Below, one piece after another: positions 9,401 through 19,500 of a stretch of 64,000 nucleotides of DNA (position 1 is its first letter; each line of letters opens with the position of its first letter). The stretch is from Acidobacteriota bacterium (GTDB lineage Bacteria > Acidobacteriota > Vicinamibacteria > Vicinamibacterales > UBA8438), in contig WTFV01000126.1 of the NCBI GenBank assembly GCA_011523845.1, positions 26,680 through 90,679 on the forward strand, written 5' to 3'. The notes under the pieces were generated by a model. It was not told the origin of the DNA. It made no database searches and was given only the letters and a program-made list of their open reading frames with translations. The translations under genes and the position numbers were made by a program.

Positions 9401-9755
9401 CTGCCGCCCGACCCGGATCCCGCAGCCGGAGCTGCTTCACCGGCTCGAAGTGCTTCCGGTTGCGGGTGACGAGGGCCAGGTCGTATTCGATAGCGGTCGC
9501 GGCAATCAGCGCGTCCGGGGTGGCGACGCCCGTCTCGCGGCGAATGCGGCCGGCGCGTTCCGCGACGCCGCGGTCCACTGCCAGCTCGCGGAACGGATCC
9601 AGAAGTCGCTGGACGAGGGCCGACCCGACGTCGCCGGAAAGCAGCTCGCAGCGGGTGATGATCGAGTAGTGGACCCGGTTCCGGCCGGGCTTGAACTCCC
9701 GGGCGCCGCGCAGATGGTCGATGAAGACGTCCGTGTCGACCAGGAGGTCAGCCAC
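9336..9755 (-). CDS. PIN-domain ribonuclease toxin, VapC type
   Basis: A 139-residue PIN-domain protein, predicted to cleave RNA when freed from its antitoxin. The acidic active-site residues are in place: DTDVFIDHL at the N-terminus, the Glu of RCELLSG near 36, the Asp of TPDALIAATA near 79, and LVTRNRKHFEPV near 94. The last 25-30 residues are basic and low-complexity and extend over the 3' end of the convergent quinoprotein gene; the PIN fold is complete before them. Its start overlaps the end of the upstream antitoxin gene by 8 nt, the arrangement expected of a vapBC operon. Confidence 0.85.
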   Translation of the reverse strand: MADLLVDTDVFIDHLRGAREFKPGRNRVHYSIITRCELLSGDVGSALVQRLLDPFRELAVDRGVAERAGRIRRETGVATPDALIAATAIEYDLALVTRNRKHFEPVKQLRLRDPGRAAATPPAAGRRSARPGTRRRQSP

Positions 9756-10005
9756 CGGCGCGCTCGGGATCCTTCAGCCGATTCGCGCGCGCTTCCCACT
9801 CGTCGCGTTCGGGAAACCGCGCTTCCGGCGCGGCGCCGAAGGTGCTCTCGAGCGCGGTCGTCGGGTCTACCGGCGCCTGTGCGATGTACAGCTCGACCGC
9901 CTCGCGGACGACCGAGGCGAGGCTCGCGCCCCGCGAGCCGGCGATCTCGTCGAGGCGCCGGCGCTGGGACGACCGCAGATAGATCTGCGTGCGCGTGGCG
10001 GACAT
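9748..10005 (-). CDS. ribbon-helix-helix antitoxin, VapB/CopG-like
   Basis: An 85-residue protein opening with a ribbon-helix-helix segment: TRTQIYLRSSQRRRLDEIAG then SLASVVREAVELYIAQ. This dimeric fold binds operator DNA, and the charged tail (RFPERDEWEARANRLKDPE) is the likely toxin-binding part. It overlaps the PIN gene by 8 nt, so the pair is translationally coupled. A TATACT box lies only 7 nt before the ATG, with no ribosome binding site, suggesting a leaderless message. The repeated GCTGTAT around the box could be the operator for autoregulation. Confidence 0.83.
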   Translation of the reverse strand: MSATRTQIYLRSSQRRRLDEIAGSRGASLASVVREAVELYIAQAPVDPTTALESTFGAAPEARFPERDEWEARANRLKDPERAGG

Positions 10006-10012
10006 ACAGCGC

Positions 10013-10018
10013 AGTATA
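10013..10018 (-). promoter_or_regulatory. -10 box of the VapBC-like operon, leaderless type
   Basis: On the minus strand TATACT ends 7 nt before the antitoxin ATG. Transcription would then start at or next to the A of the start codon. GCTGTAT occurs twice around the box, a plausible operator. Confidence 0.45.
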
Positions 10019-10077
10019 CAGCATCTGCGCCATGCGGCCCGATCCGTGGAGTGTTCGCCCGCAGCGCGGCGAAGAAA

Positions 10078-11346
10078 TTACGGCTGCTCTTCGATGCGGT
10101 AGAGGTGGCTGTCGGTACGGATGAACAGCGCGCCGTCGGAGATCGCCATCGAGGCGAGCGTCACCCCGTCGAGCCGGTTCCGGGCCAGCACGCGGAACTC
10201 GGTCCCGGGAGCGAGCACGTTCGTCACGCCCTCTTCGTTCTGAAAGTAGATCCGGCCGCCGACGAACACCGGCGAGGCGGAGTGGTTGCCGCCCAGCCGT
10301 TGCTGCCAGTGAATGTCCCCGGTCAGTGCGTCGACGCAGGTGGCGATGCCGAAATCGGTGACGACGTACAGCTCGTTGCCGACGAGGATCGGTGAAGGGG
10401 TCAACGGCGCGCCGCGCCGGAGCCGCCACGCCACGTGCGACCGCGTGACGTCACCCTCGCCGTCAGCCCGTACCGCGAGCAGCGTCGGCGCCTGGAACCC
10501 GGTCGACAGGTAGACGAGCCCGTGGCCGTAGATGGGGCGCGGGACGTTGGAGAATCCGTTGGGATACCGGACCCGCCAGATCTCCCGGCCGGTCGCCGGA
10601 TCGTGCCCGCTGGCGCGGAACGCGCTGACGTTGAAGATCTGTTCCCGATCGCCGACGCGAATGAGCAGGGGCGTGGAATAGGCCTGCGATACCGGATCCG
10701 GGCGCGTCGAGCGCCAGCGCTCCTCGCCGGTGCGCGCGTCCACCGCCACCAGATAGGCGGTGTCGTAACCGTCGATGCTCACCACCAGCAGCCCGTCGTG
10801 GAGGATCGGCGAGCCGCCGTTCCCGTGCTGCGAGATGTAGGGGAAGCGGGTGCGCCAGAGCAGGTCGCCGCCGGTGCCGACGGCCGCCGTGCCCGTAGCC
10901 CCGAAGTGGACGTAGACGCGCTCGCCGTCCGGATCGAGAACCGGCGTCGGCGAGGCGAAGCTGTTCTTGGGGTTGAGGAGGTACGTCTCGTCGCTGCCGA
11001 ACACCTCCACGTCGAGGGTGTTGGCCCCGGATTCGACATCGTAGGCGAGCAACCTGAGCGAGCTTCCCGCACGCGGATCGGTCACGGCCGTCGTCAGCCA
11101 CAGCCGGCCGTCGGCGATGACCGGCGAGGACCAGCCGCGGCCCTCTACCGGCACCTTCCAGGTGACGTTCTCCGTCTCGCTCCACTCCAGCGGGACGGTC
11201 GCGTCGGGGGCGTGCCCCTGGCCGGTCGGTCCCCGGAACTGCGGCCAATCGGCGGCGTTTGCGATGGCGCCGGCGCACCAGAGGATGGAGATGATCACGG
11301 CGGTCGAAGCGGCCGGCCGTCCGATGCCCGAAGCGCGCTCTGTCAT
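10078..11346 (-). CDS. secreted PQQ-like beta-propeller protein
   Basis: A 422-residue protein with a signal peptide (STAVIISILWCAGAIANA, cleaved near ANA-ADW) and a PQQ-enzyme-type propeller: DWPQFRGPTGQGHAP near the mature N-terminus, LAYDVESGANTLDVEVF, LVAVDARTGEERWRS, CVDALTGDIHWQQRL. It lacks the catalytic Asp region, calcium ligands and haem motifs of true quinoprotein dehydrogenases and resembles the secreted PQQ-binding-like repeat proteins common in Planctomycetes and Acidobacteria. Function is unknown; a scaffold or weak oxidoreductase is possible. The ATG at 11346 is preceded by GGGGAGA. The gene is divergent from the Uma2 gene. Confidence 0.8.
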   Translation of the reverse strand: MTERASGIGRPAASTAVIISILWCAGAIANAADWPQFRGPTGQGHAPDATVPLEWSETENVTWKVPVEGRGWSSPVIADGRLWLTTAVTDPRAGSSLRLLAYDVESGANTLDVEVFGSDETYLLNPKNSFASPTPVLDPDGERVYVHFGATGTAAVGTGGDLLWRTRFPYISQHGNGGSPILHDGLLVVSIDGYDTAYLVAVDARTGEERWRSTRPDPVSQAYSTPLLIRVGDREQIFNVSAFRASGHDPATGREIWRVRYPNGFSNVPRPIYGHGLVYLSTGFQAPTLLAVRADGEGDVTRSHVAWRLRRGAPLTPSPILVGNELYVVTDFGIATCVDALTGDIHWQQRLGGNHSASPVFVGGRIYFQNEEGVTNVLAPGTEFRVLARNRLDGVTLASMAISDGALFIRTDSHLYRIEEQP

Positions 11347-11489
11347 CGCTGTTCTCCCCTTGCTTCGCATTGTATACGGCGGTCCGATCGCGCGGCCGCC
11401 GGGCAACTTCGAAGCCGGGTGCTGTCGAGTCCGCCTCGCCGGCCCGGTGTGGCATGATGGAGGTTGGCAACGTGAGGAGGCGGACGGCA

Positions 11490-12491
11490 ATGGCGACGAA
11501 GTACGTGGGCGAGCCCGACGGCCTCGCATCGGTTGCGGGAGACGCCGGCCCGGCCCGGACCGACCCGGCGCCGGCGATGGAGTTTCCCGGCTGCGACCCC
11601 GTCTCCATGACGTGGGAGGAGGTCTGGGCCTACGACGGACGCATCGAGTACTGGGATGGCGCGTCGTCGACCGCACAGGTCATGCGCGACGCCGGTCCGG
11701 TCCACGAGAGCCCGCCCAACGTCCTGAGCGAGATCCTGACCCGGATATCCCAGGAGCGCGGGTCGCGCATCCGCTGCTACGGCGCGGTCTACCTGATGGA
11801 GCGGGACGGTGCGGGCCGACCCCGGCGCGTGATGGTCGCGGACCAGACCATCTACCTGCGTCCGGGACGCTGGAAGCCGAGCGACCCGGCCATCATCAGG
11901 GACGAAGACCCGCTGCCGGACGTGATCCTGGAGGTGGATCACACCACCGACGTCCGCCGCAACAAGCTCGGGTTGTACGAATCCTGGGGGTTTCCGGAAG
12001 TGTGGGTGGAGACGCCGGACACCCCGGCGCCGAGCCGCCCGCGGCGGCTGCGGCCGGGCCTGACGATCCATCGGCTCGACGAGGGGCGTTTCCGGGTGTC
12101 CGCGGAAAGCCGCGCGTTTCCGGGATGGCCGGCGGCCAGGATCCATGCCTCGCTGAACGAGACCCACATGAGCCCTCGAACCCTGGCCGACCTGACCCGC
12201 GTGGGCCGCAGGCTGGGCCGGCAGGAGGGCACGACCCCGGACGACGACCCGCAGATCGGCCGCCACCGCCGGCAGGCCCACGGCACCGGTCTGCGGGCAG
12301 GGCGCGCCGAGGGGGTCGCCGCACAACGGGCGTTCCTGGGCCGGCTGGCGTCACGCAAGTTCGACGCGGCGACCGCGGAGCGGTTGGCCGAGGCCCTGGC
12401 CGGGGTCGACGATCACGGCCGCCTCGCCGCGATCGGCGACCGGATCATCGACTGCGACGACGGTGCCGCGCTATTGGCTGAACTGTCCTGA
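11490..12491 (+). CDS. Uma2-family (DUF820) putative nuclease with C-terminal extension
   Basis: A 333-residue protein. The central segment PDVILEVDHTTDVRRNKLGLYESWGFPEVWVETPD (from about residue 142) matches the Uma2 family, whose fold is a PD-(D/E)XK nuclease: the PD, the Glu of LEVD and the Lys after NK form the core. The rest is unusual: an N-terminal extension and about 130 C-terminal residues, rich in Arg and Asp, with GLRAGRAEGVAAQRAFLGRL. Biological role is unproven for the family. The ATG at 11490 is preferred because GAGGAGG lies 9 nt before it. A second, typical-length Uma2 gene is at 33896. Confidence 0.7.
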   Translation: MATKYVGEPDGLASVAGDAGPARTDPAPAMEFPGCDPVSMTWEEVWAYDGRIEYWDGASSTAQVMRDAGPVHESPPNVLSEILTRISQERGSRIRCYGAVYLMERDGAGRPRRVMVADQTIYLRPGRWKPSDPAIIRDEDPLPDVILEVDHTTDVRRNKLGLYESWGFPEVWVETPDTPAPSRPRRLRPGLTIHRLDEGRFRVSAESRAFPGWPAARIHASLNETHMSPRTLADLTRVGRRLGRQEGTTPDDDPQIGRHRRQAHGTGLRAGRAEGVAAQRAFLGRLASRKFDAATAERLAEALAGVDDHGRLAAIGDRIIDCDDGAALLAELS

Positions 12492-12793
12492 CGCGAACCC
12501 GGCGCCGGACGCGCCGGACGCCGGCGGCGGCGCCGAATCCGTTTCGGCTGACTACCGTTGGCGGCAGCGGTCCGCGGTCGGGTATCGATCTCGACCGGCC
12601 GCGAGCCATCGACGCGGACGAGGACGAAGCGTTTCTGCCTGCGAGGTTTCCTGATCGGCATGCTGCTCCCGGACATGGCGTGCTGGTCAGGTTCTCGTTC
12701 CCGCCGGGTTCTCGATGACATCGGCGATTCGAAGAAGATGAAGTCGGTGGCTGCGAGACGCAGCAAGTGAAGACGGGTGTCAGTGGTCGGGCG
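12492..12793. other. 302-nt stretch without a supported gene
   Basis: Lies between the Uma2 gene and the stop of the PIN gene on the opposite strand. Overlapping short frames exist on both strands, one rich in Arg and Lys on the minus strand (MPIRKPRRQKRFVLVRVDGS near 12650), but none has a ribosome binding site or a fold I recognise. It may be a decayed gene. Confidence 0.4.
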
Positions 12794-13240
12794 CTATGAC
12801 GGCAAGTCCGTGAGACATTCTGAGCACGTAGTGATCAGCGGTCGCTGATAGTGCGATTGCAGGGCCAGCAAGTGCGTGTCCTCGGACACCAGATAGTCGG
12901 CATCGCCGTCGAGTGCGCAGAGCAGGAAGACCTCGTCGTCCGGATCGCTTGGCGGGGTCGGCGCGGCGGACGACGTGATCTCGACGTGTGCGAAAGCACC
13001 CTGGATGTAGGCGAGCAGCCGGCGCACCCTGTCGGGCGGGTGACGGCGTTCGAGCAGGACGCGTGCGTATTCGTCGAGGATCCCGTCGCAGTAGAGACCG
13101 CTGTGCCGTGCGGCGACGACGATGAGCAGCCGGAGATGCGCGTTGTAGCCGGACGTCGGCAGGCCGGTGTCGAGCCAGCGTGAACCGGCGGCGACGATCT
13201 CGTTGGTGTCGAGGACGACGCGGAAGACGGCCGGCGTCAC
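12794..13240 (-). CDS. PIN-domain protein, putative toxin component (COG1569-like)
   Basis: A 148-residue PIN-domain protein of the kind annotated as a putative toxin of the PIN_3 family. Active-site positions are VVLDTNEIVAAG at the N-terminus, the Glu of GILDEYARVLLERR near 65, and DPDDEVFLLCALDGDADYLV near 105, followed by SEDTHLL. No antitoxin gene lies next to it. Its ATG overlaps the stop of the restriction subunit by 4 nt (ATGA), making it the last gene of the mod-res operon. That suggests either a passenger toxin or an extra nuclease arm of the restriction system. The first is the more cautious reading. Confidence 0.78.
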   Translation of the reverse strand: MTPAVFRVVLDTNEIVAAGSRWLDTGLPTSGYNAHLRLLIVVAARHSGLYCDGILDEYARVLLERRHPPDRVRRLLAYIQGAFAHVEITSSAAPTPPSDPDDEVFLLCALDGDADYLVSEDTHLLALQSHYQRPLITTCSECLTDLPS

Positions 13241-16200
13241 GCCGGGCCGTCCTCGCCCGATCCCAGGGTTTCGCGGAGCGCATGAGCGAAGTCGGCCTGC
13301 GTCCAGCCGCGAGATCGCAGCAACTCCACGTCACGATTGGCTTCGTCGCGCAGCTTCGCGGCGCCGGCACGGATGTGCGCGTCGCGAGCCGCGATCAAGT
13401 TCTGAATCTCGTGCCCGAGCTGCTGGGGATTCCGGCAGACGAGGAACTCCCATTCGCCGAGGCGGCTCCAGTTGTTCACGGCATGCGTCCAGCGGCGGGC
13501 GGCCTGGTGCTTCGCTTCGGCGTCGGGGTCCGGAGCACCCTTGATCTCCAGGACGACGCTGACGCCGTTGCGCAGGCGGACGACGAAATCAGGTTCGTAC
13601 GCCCGCGGATCACCGTAGAGCTCGTACGGGATGGTGAACTCCAGACGGTAGTTCCGCACGTAACACTCGACGATGCGATCCTTCGCAAGCTGTTCGATCC
13701 GGAACATCGCGGCCTGTTCCCAGCTCGCTGTGTGGCAGGCGACGTAGTTCAGGTGGCTCGCTACAGTCGGCTGGACGGGCCGGACCGTCTTGAAGTGCAC
13801 GCTCGTCGTGCTTCCGATGGGGCGATAACGGTTGAGTCTCGGGAGCACAAGCGGTTCGCCGTGCGTGTCGTCGGGCGTGATCGCATCGAGCAACCGGCTG
13901 ACAATCTGCTCGGCGTACGTCTGCAATCCGATCTCGCAGGGATCGAGACCCCGCAGGTCGACACGCTCGCGAACGTATTCCTGCACGATCTCGAGAACCT
14001 GTGGATAGAGGGCCGCTCGGCTGCCGCTCCGCGAAGCGGAACGTCCGTTGACGCCGCCGTTCCCGGTCTCCGGCGGGCGACCGGCGCCGGCTCGGGTCTT
14101 CGGTGGGCTGGCGTCTGCCGAGCGCCCCGCCTCCGACAGCCGGTTCACGATCTCCCGGGCGATCTCGAACTCGATCTCCTGCGGATGCGTGGAGTCGTAG
14201 TACTCCCGCCGGTCGACGGTCTGGAAGCCGAACCCGCCGTGGGTTCCTGGATGGCCGATCTGATAACCGACCTGCGGCCGCACGAAAGCGGCGGTGGGGG
14301 TCTTCGTGGGATCGAGCTTCAACGGTTCCACCGCCCGCACATCGCAGTTGACCCGGTTCCGCGTCAGGCGCACGAGGTAGCCTTCGACGACGGGGAACCG
14401 GATCTCGAAAGCGCGCCGCTCAGGGAGCGCCAGCACCTCGTGCTTCGGCAGCTCTCCCTGCGGCGGCCCGCTCCGCGGCTGGCGTCCCTTGAAAGGGATC
14501 AGCGAGAACGGGACCCCGAAGACGTCGACGTACTCGGGTGTCAGAAGGCCGGTTTCCGGATCAGGCGCGTAATCCATGCGGCGAAGGCCGCGGCCAACCA
14601 CCTGCTCGCAGAGCAACTGGCTGTGAAAGGCGCGCAGACCGAGGATGTGGGTCACGTTGTTGGCGTCCCACCCCTCGCTCAGCATGTTCACGCTGATGAC
14701 GCAGCGGACGTTGCCGCCCGGCTCGCCCGGCTTGCCGACGGTGGAGACGATCTGCCGGAGCGCTTCGGCGGCCTCCTTCCGCGTCGCCGTCGGATCGTCA
14801 CTCTCGGCCGCCTCCAGGAGCTTGGAGTCGATGCGCAAGGTAACCGCTTCCTCTTCGCCGTTCCACAGCTCGCGAAACCCGCGCAGACCGGGGCCGTAGT
14901 GCTTCTTCGGCTTCGACCTCCTCCATAACGGCGCGGCGTCCGCGCCGTCGTCAGGTTCATCTGCCGGGGTGGCCGCCACCGGTTCCTCGCCGGAGATCAT
15001 TTGGTGCATGTGCGTTGCGACGTCGGTGTTGTCGCAGACGACGATCAGCACGGGCGGCGTCCGGTCCTGGCCGGGGGCCGCGTCGCGCACCTGCTCGAAC
15101 TTCTCCTTCCACTCGCTGGCGAGCGTGAGGAGGGCGTCCTCGGCCTTGCGGTATACGGCCTCGGGCTTCGGTCGTCCGCCGGTAAGGCGCTCACCGGCGC
15201 GCAGATCCCGGGTGATGTGATGCCAGAGCTTGAAATACTTCGGGTCCGGCCGCCCGGTGTTGTCGATGGCCGGCAGGCGGGGGATCTTCGTGATGCCGCT
15301 CTCGATGGCGTCGACCAGACTGAAATCGCTGACGATCCAGGGGAACGGAGAGCCCTCGGGGTAGCCGCTGCCCTGGATGTAGAACGGCGTGGCGGACAGA
15401 TCGACACACAGCTCGATGCCGCAGGCGGCGTTGATCGCGTCGAGTCCGTCGATCCACACCGTCGCTTCCCTGCGGTCCGCCCTGACGTCCGCCGAGATCC
15501 GTACGTCCTCGCCGACCGGCGCCGGCCGATAGGCATGGTGTCCCTCGTCGTTCAGGACCATCAACGGCTCGTCGTCCCACAGATCGCCTAGGCGGCGGCG
15601 CGCGAATGCCTCGGGCGTCTCCCTGCCGAGACGGCTCACCGTCACCTTGCCGACCCTGACCTCCTCCGGTTCCGGTCCCAGCCGATGCCAGTTGGTGACC
15701 AGCACCTTTCCCTTGGCCAGCTCCGGTCGCAACGGCGAGGGCACGAGGTCGAACGCCTCGTAGTAGTTGTGCGGGTCGGCCGGCCGCAGCACGCGGAGAC
15801 GTTCCTTGATGGTCAGATTGGGGCAGACCACCAGCGCGCGGCGCGGATAGCGCGGGTCGCCCGGCTTGGTGCCGCGGTTGCAGAACGCCCAGGCGATCAA
15901 CATCGCCATGACCACGGTCTTGCCACTGCCCGTCGCCATCTTGCAGGCGTAGCGCGGGATCGGCTTCCCTCCGTTCTGCTCGGGCACGTCTGCGAGCTTC
16001 GGCGGCTGCGCCACCTTCGCCAACCACTCCTCGGGCCGCGGGTTCCTGCCCCTGCTCAGCGCTTCGAAGTCCGCAAGCCCGAGTTGCGGGTTCCAGCGCG
16101 GCTTCCGGCCCCGGGCCAGCAGTTCGCGGAGATAGATGACCGTCTCCACCGCTTCCACCTGACAGAAGAACAGGCGCCGGGCCCGGTCGGCGCGCCACCA

Positions 16201-16548
16201 GTGGCTCAGGAGTCGCCTGGTCGTCTCCGCTGCACCCGGCCAGCGCGATTCCCGCCAGCGCTTCACGTCGGCGCGCAACGCGTTGACGAGCGGCAGGTCG
16301 TCCTGCTCTTCGTCGGCCAGCAGCGACATCTGGGCGGTGCCGGTGCGTTCGCTCTTGTACCAATAGGCCGCTTCGCGACGTCCCGGCTCTCTCGACGGGA
16401 TGCCGGTCTTCCTGTCGTAGCGCCAGTAGTGATCCGGCTCGGTGTATGGGGAGCAGAGAATCGGGTCTTCGACCGGCTGGACGGGGATCTGATCGTCCGA
16501 CAGGGAACGAGTCGACGCGCGTCGCTTCGTCGTTCGCGTCGTGCTCAC
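13237..16548 (-). CDS. res: type III-like restriction enzyme, helicase-nuclease (Res) subunit
   Basis: A 1103-residue protein with an SF2 helicase core and a C-terminal nuclease, as in Res subunits that translocate along or signal through DNA and cleave foreign DNA. The Walker A segment MATGSGKT is near residue 205, the DEAH-type box appears as NDEGHHAY near 333, and NMLSEGWDANNVTHILGLRA with QVVGRGLRR follows in the second RecA domain. The nuclease signature YEPDFVVRL...VVLEIKG is near 975-990. The GTG at 16548 overlaps the mod stop by 4 nt (GTGA) and is preceded by a GAAGGTGG-like site, so translation is coupled. The long upstream open frame inside mod is not part of the protein. Confidence 0.88.
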   Translation of the reverse strand: MSTTRTTKRRASTRSLSDDQIPVQPVEDPILCSPYTEPDHYWRYDRKTGIPSREPGRREAAYWYKSERTGTAQMSLLADEEQDDLPLVNALRADVKRWRESRWPGAAETTRRLLSHWWRADRARRLFFCQVEAVETVIYLRELLARGRKPRWNPQLGLADFEALSRGRNPRPEEWLAKVAQPPKLADVPEQNGGKPIPRYACKMATGSGKTVVMAMLIAWAFCNRGTKPGDPRYPRRALVVCPNLTIKERLRVLRPADPHNYYEAFDLVPSPLRPELAKGKVLVTNWHRLGPEPEEVRVGKVTVSRLGRETPEAFARRRLGDLWDDEPLMVLNDEGHHAYRPAPVGEDVRISADVRADRREATVWIDGLDAINAACGIELCVDLSATPFYIQGSGYPEGSPFPWIVSDFSLVDAIESGITKIPRLPAIDNTGRPDPKYFKLWHHITRDLRAGERLTGGRPKPEAVYRKAEDALLTLASEWKEKFEQVRDAAPGQDRTPPVLIVVCDNTDVATHMHQMISGEEPVAATPADEPDDGADAAPLWRRSKPKKHYGPGLRGFRELWNGEEEAVTLRIDSKLLEAAESDDPTATRKEAAEALRQIVSTVGKPGEPGGNVRCVISVNMLSEGWDANNVTHILGLRAFHSQLLCEQVVGRGLRRMDYAPDPETGLLTPEYVDVFGVPFSLIPFKGRQPRSGPPQGELPKHEVLALPERRAFEIRFPVVEGYLVRLTRNRVNCDVRAVEPLKLDPTKTPTAAFVRPQVGYQIGHPGTHGGFGFQTVDRREYYDSTHPQEIEFEIAREIVNRLSEAGRSADASPPKTRAGAGRPPETGNGGVNGRSASRSGSRAALYPQVLEIVQEYVRERVDLRGLDPCEIGLQTYAEQIVSRLLDAITPDDTHGEPLVLPRLNRYRPIGSTTSVHFKTVRPVQPTVASHLNYVACHTASWEQAAMFRIEQLAKDRIVECYVRNYRLEFTIPYELYGDPRAYEPDFVVRLRNGVSVVLEIKGAPDPDAEAKHQAARRWTHAVNNWSRLGEWEFLVCRNPQQLGHEIQNLIAARDAHIRAGAAKLRDEANRDVELLRSRGWTQADFAHALRETLGSGEDGPA

Positions 16549-19500
16549 GCCCACCTTCCCCCTTCGGTCAGCACCCGCAGTCCCTCGTTGCCGCGCGGAT
16601 CGATCACCTTGACCGCGACCTTCCAGAGCTCGCCGGCGCGCAGCCGGGCCGGGCGCGGGAAGGGCAGGCTGCGGAAGCCGCTCAGCGCGTCGAAGGCGCT
16701 CGGATCGACTGCCCCCGCGTTGTCGAGGGCACGCGCCAGCTTGTCCCACTTCTTCCTGTCGGGAAAGAACGCCTGGCAGATGCAGAACGTCCGGCCGTCG
16801 TAGTCGGTATCGAGGAACCAGGCCGCGATGCGTGTCCTGTCGCTGGGATAGAGGGCGTTGCTGACCGGGTCGTATACGTCCATGCCCTCCACTTCGACCA
16901 CGTAGTCCCCGTCGTCCTGCTGCGCCAAGCCGGTCACGCGCGGCGCGCTGAAGACGCGAAACAGCTGGCTGCCGGGCTGCTCCTTGAGCAGGTCGCCCAT
17001 CGCCACGTCGGGACTGATCAGCGCCATGTGCAGGCGCAACCGGGGATGCGAGGCCGCGTCGATGGCCTCCTGCGCCGCAGGATCGAAGCCGAACCCGGCG
17101 AACACCACGTCGTCGTAGCCCTTGCGGTTGGCGTCGCGGATCGCGTCCTCCACCTGCATGCCGGTCAGGTTGCCCACTTCCGGGCCGATGCTGACCGCGA
17201 CCCGCCGGTCGGCCCCGGCGCCGTTCAGCCACTCGCCCTCGGCGTGGACGAGTGTCGCGCCGGTGGTGGGATCCAGCCGCGAGAACTTGACGTTCCGGTT
17301 GTCGGGAAAATCGACGCCGCTCGTCCGGAGGAGGCGAATCATCTTGTCGAGGTGAGCCTCGGCGTCGGCGATCACGAGTTCGCCGGTATCCTCCGCGTCG
17401 AAGGTCTCCAGTTCCTCGGGTGCGCCGCCGATGGGGGAGTCGGGTCCCTCTTCACGCGCCATCACCCCCTCCATGGTGAAAGGTCCTGCGACGCGCACCG
17501 CGCCGTTGACGATTGCCGGCTTGTCGACCAGCTCCTCGGTCTCGGCGTTGGCCGCAATGCACGCGTTCACTTCGTCCATCTTCGTCCGCCAGGCAGCGCG
17601 ATAGGCGGTCAGCGCAACCCGCAGCGATTCCGGCCAGTCGGGATCGGTGTCGAACGGTACTTCCCAGGCCCGCCATGCGCCGGGCGGTATCCGTTCGCGG
17701 TATCTGGTGGTCTGCCGCCGTGTAATCCCCTTGAGGGGCTTCCGGGTGGGCACGGGCGTAATCCAGGCAGGATCGGCCCCCGGCAGCAGCCATCGGCGCA
17801 CATCCGCGTCGGTGACGGCGTTCGCTCCCTGCTCGCGGTGCTTGGCGACGAGCTTCCCGACCAGATTCTCCTTCAGCTTGGCGTCGACCGCGCCGGCCGT
17901 GCGGTTCAGCACCGCGAGGGCGTCATCCAGGATCGGTTCGTGTCGGGCGAAGATCGGGTCGAGAGACGTGTTGCGGGCGATGCTCCTGAGCGTGATGTGG
18001 GGCACCATCCGGCAATCGAGCGTCAGCCGCTTCCCGGTCCGTCTGCCGTCGCCGTCGACGTCCGCGATCCAGATACCGTCGGGGTTGCGCGCCGCGTCCT
18101 CGGCGGTCAGGTCGCGGAGTCGGTAGTAGTCGAACCTGGCGGTCAGGAGCCGGTGTTTGGCGAGAGCCAACGCGACCCGGCTGGTATCGATCGTGATCCA
18201 GCGCCGGCCCCATTGCTCCGCCACGTACGCGGTCGTGCCACTGCCGCAGGTCGGGTCGAGGACCAGATCGCCTGGGTCAGTGGTCATCAGCATGCAGCGT
18301 TCGATGACCGTCGGTGTGGTTTGGACGACATACACCTTCTTGTCGCCGAATCCACTCTGGCGGGTATCGTCCCAGACATTGTTGATCGGCTTGAAGGCGA
18401 AGTCGTCAAGATAACGGACATATCCGAGCGTGTCGCCACTTGCGCACAGACGTTCGGAGGAATGCAGCCGGTTCATGCCTGCTTGGTTGGTCTTCCATCC
18501 GCCCTTCTTGGGTGTAAACTGCCTGTCTTCGAAATCAACCTGGAAGACCGTTGAAGTAGACGCCGTTTGCGAGGTAATCGGATTCTGTCGCCATATTCTT
18601 GCACCGCGGCTGGCCGCCTCGCGTATCTGTTCAATATGTGTCAACGACGCCCGCATGCCATTTTCCCACTCAACGTAACGCAAGTTCGAGTCCTCTTCCG
18701 GGCTTCGTGGAGTAAACGGTGGCTTTTTCTTGGACCGGTCAGAACGCGTGTACCAGAGCAGGAAGTCACATGTTACGTCCAGAGCCGCACTGGCCTTCCC
18801 GGTCGTCGTACGGAACGCCACGATGGACCGGAACTGATCTGAACCAAATACCTCATCCATCACGCACCGCACCCGGTGCAGATTCTCGTCGCTGATCTGC
18901 ACGAAGATGCTCCCGGTGTCGGCGAGCAACTCCCGCGCCATTGCCAGTCGGTCGCGCAGGTAGGCGAGATAGGAGTGGATGCCGAGCGTCCAGGTGTCGC
19001 GGTACGCCTTGACCATCTCCGGCTCGCGGGTGAGGTCCTGCCGGCGGTCCTTCACGTCGCGCTGGCCGAGTTGGGGCTGGAAGTTCGACGCGAACTTGAT
19101 GCCGTACGGCGGGTCGACATAGATCATCTGGACCTTGCCGGCGAGATCCTCCCGCCGGGCGAGGCTGGCCATGACCTGGAGAGAGTCGCCCAGGATCATG
19201 CGGTTCGTCCAGTCGACGTCGTGCCGATAGAACTGTACCGCCTTTGCGTACTCCTGCTGCGGGTCGGCGAACAGATCACGTTGCACGTCCTGCCGCGCGA
19301 GCACCCGCAGGATCGCCTGCGTCGAGACGCGCTCGTGCATGTGCAGCGCCACCGGTTCCACCTCGAACCAAGGCTTTTCGCGCTTGCCGCTCCATTCCAG
19401 CCACGGTTCGTGCCTGCGCAGCGCGTCGGCCAGTACGGTTGCTTCTTCATCCGTCAGCGCCCGCTGACGGGCCGCCGTCAGAAGCTCGGGAAGCTGGTCC

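Noticed and set aside
12413..12766. Minus-strand frame of 117 codons overlapping the end of the Uma2 gene
   Set aside because: Arg-rich, low-complexity and without a start signal. Possibly a decayed gene, but I cannot support it.
13237..17232. Res protein of 1331 residues using the whole open frame
   Set aside because: The extra 228 codons lie inside mod in another frame; the GTG at 16548 overlapping the mod stop is the natural start.
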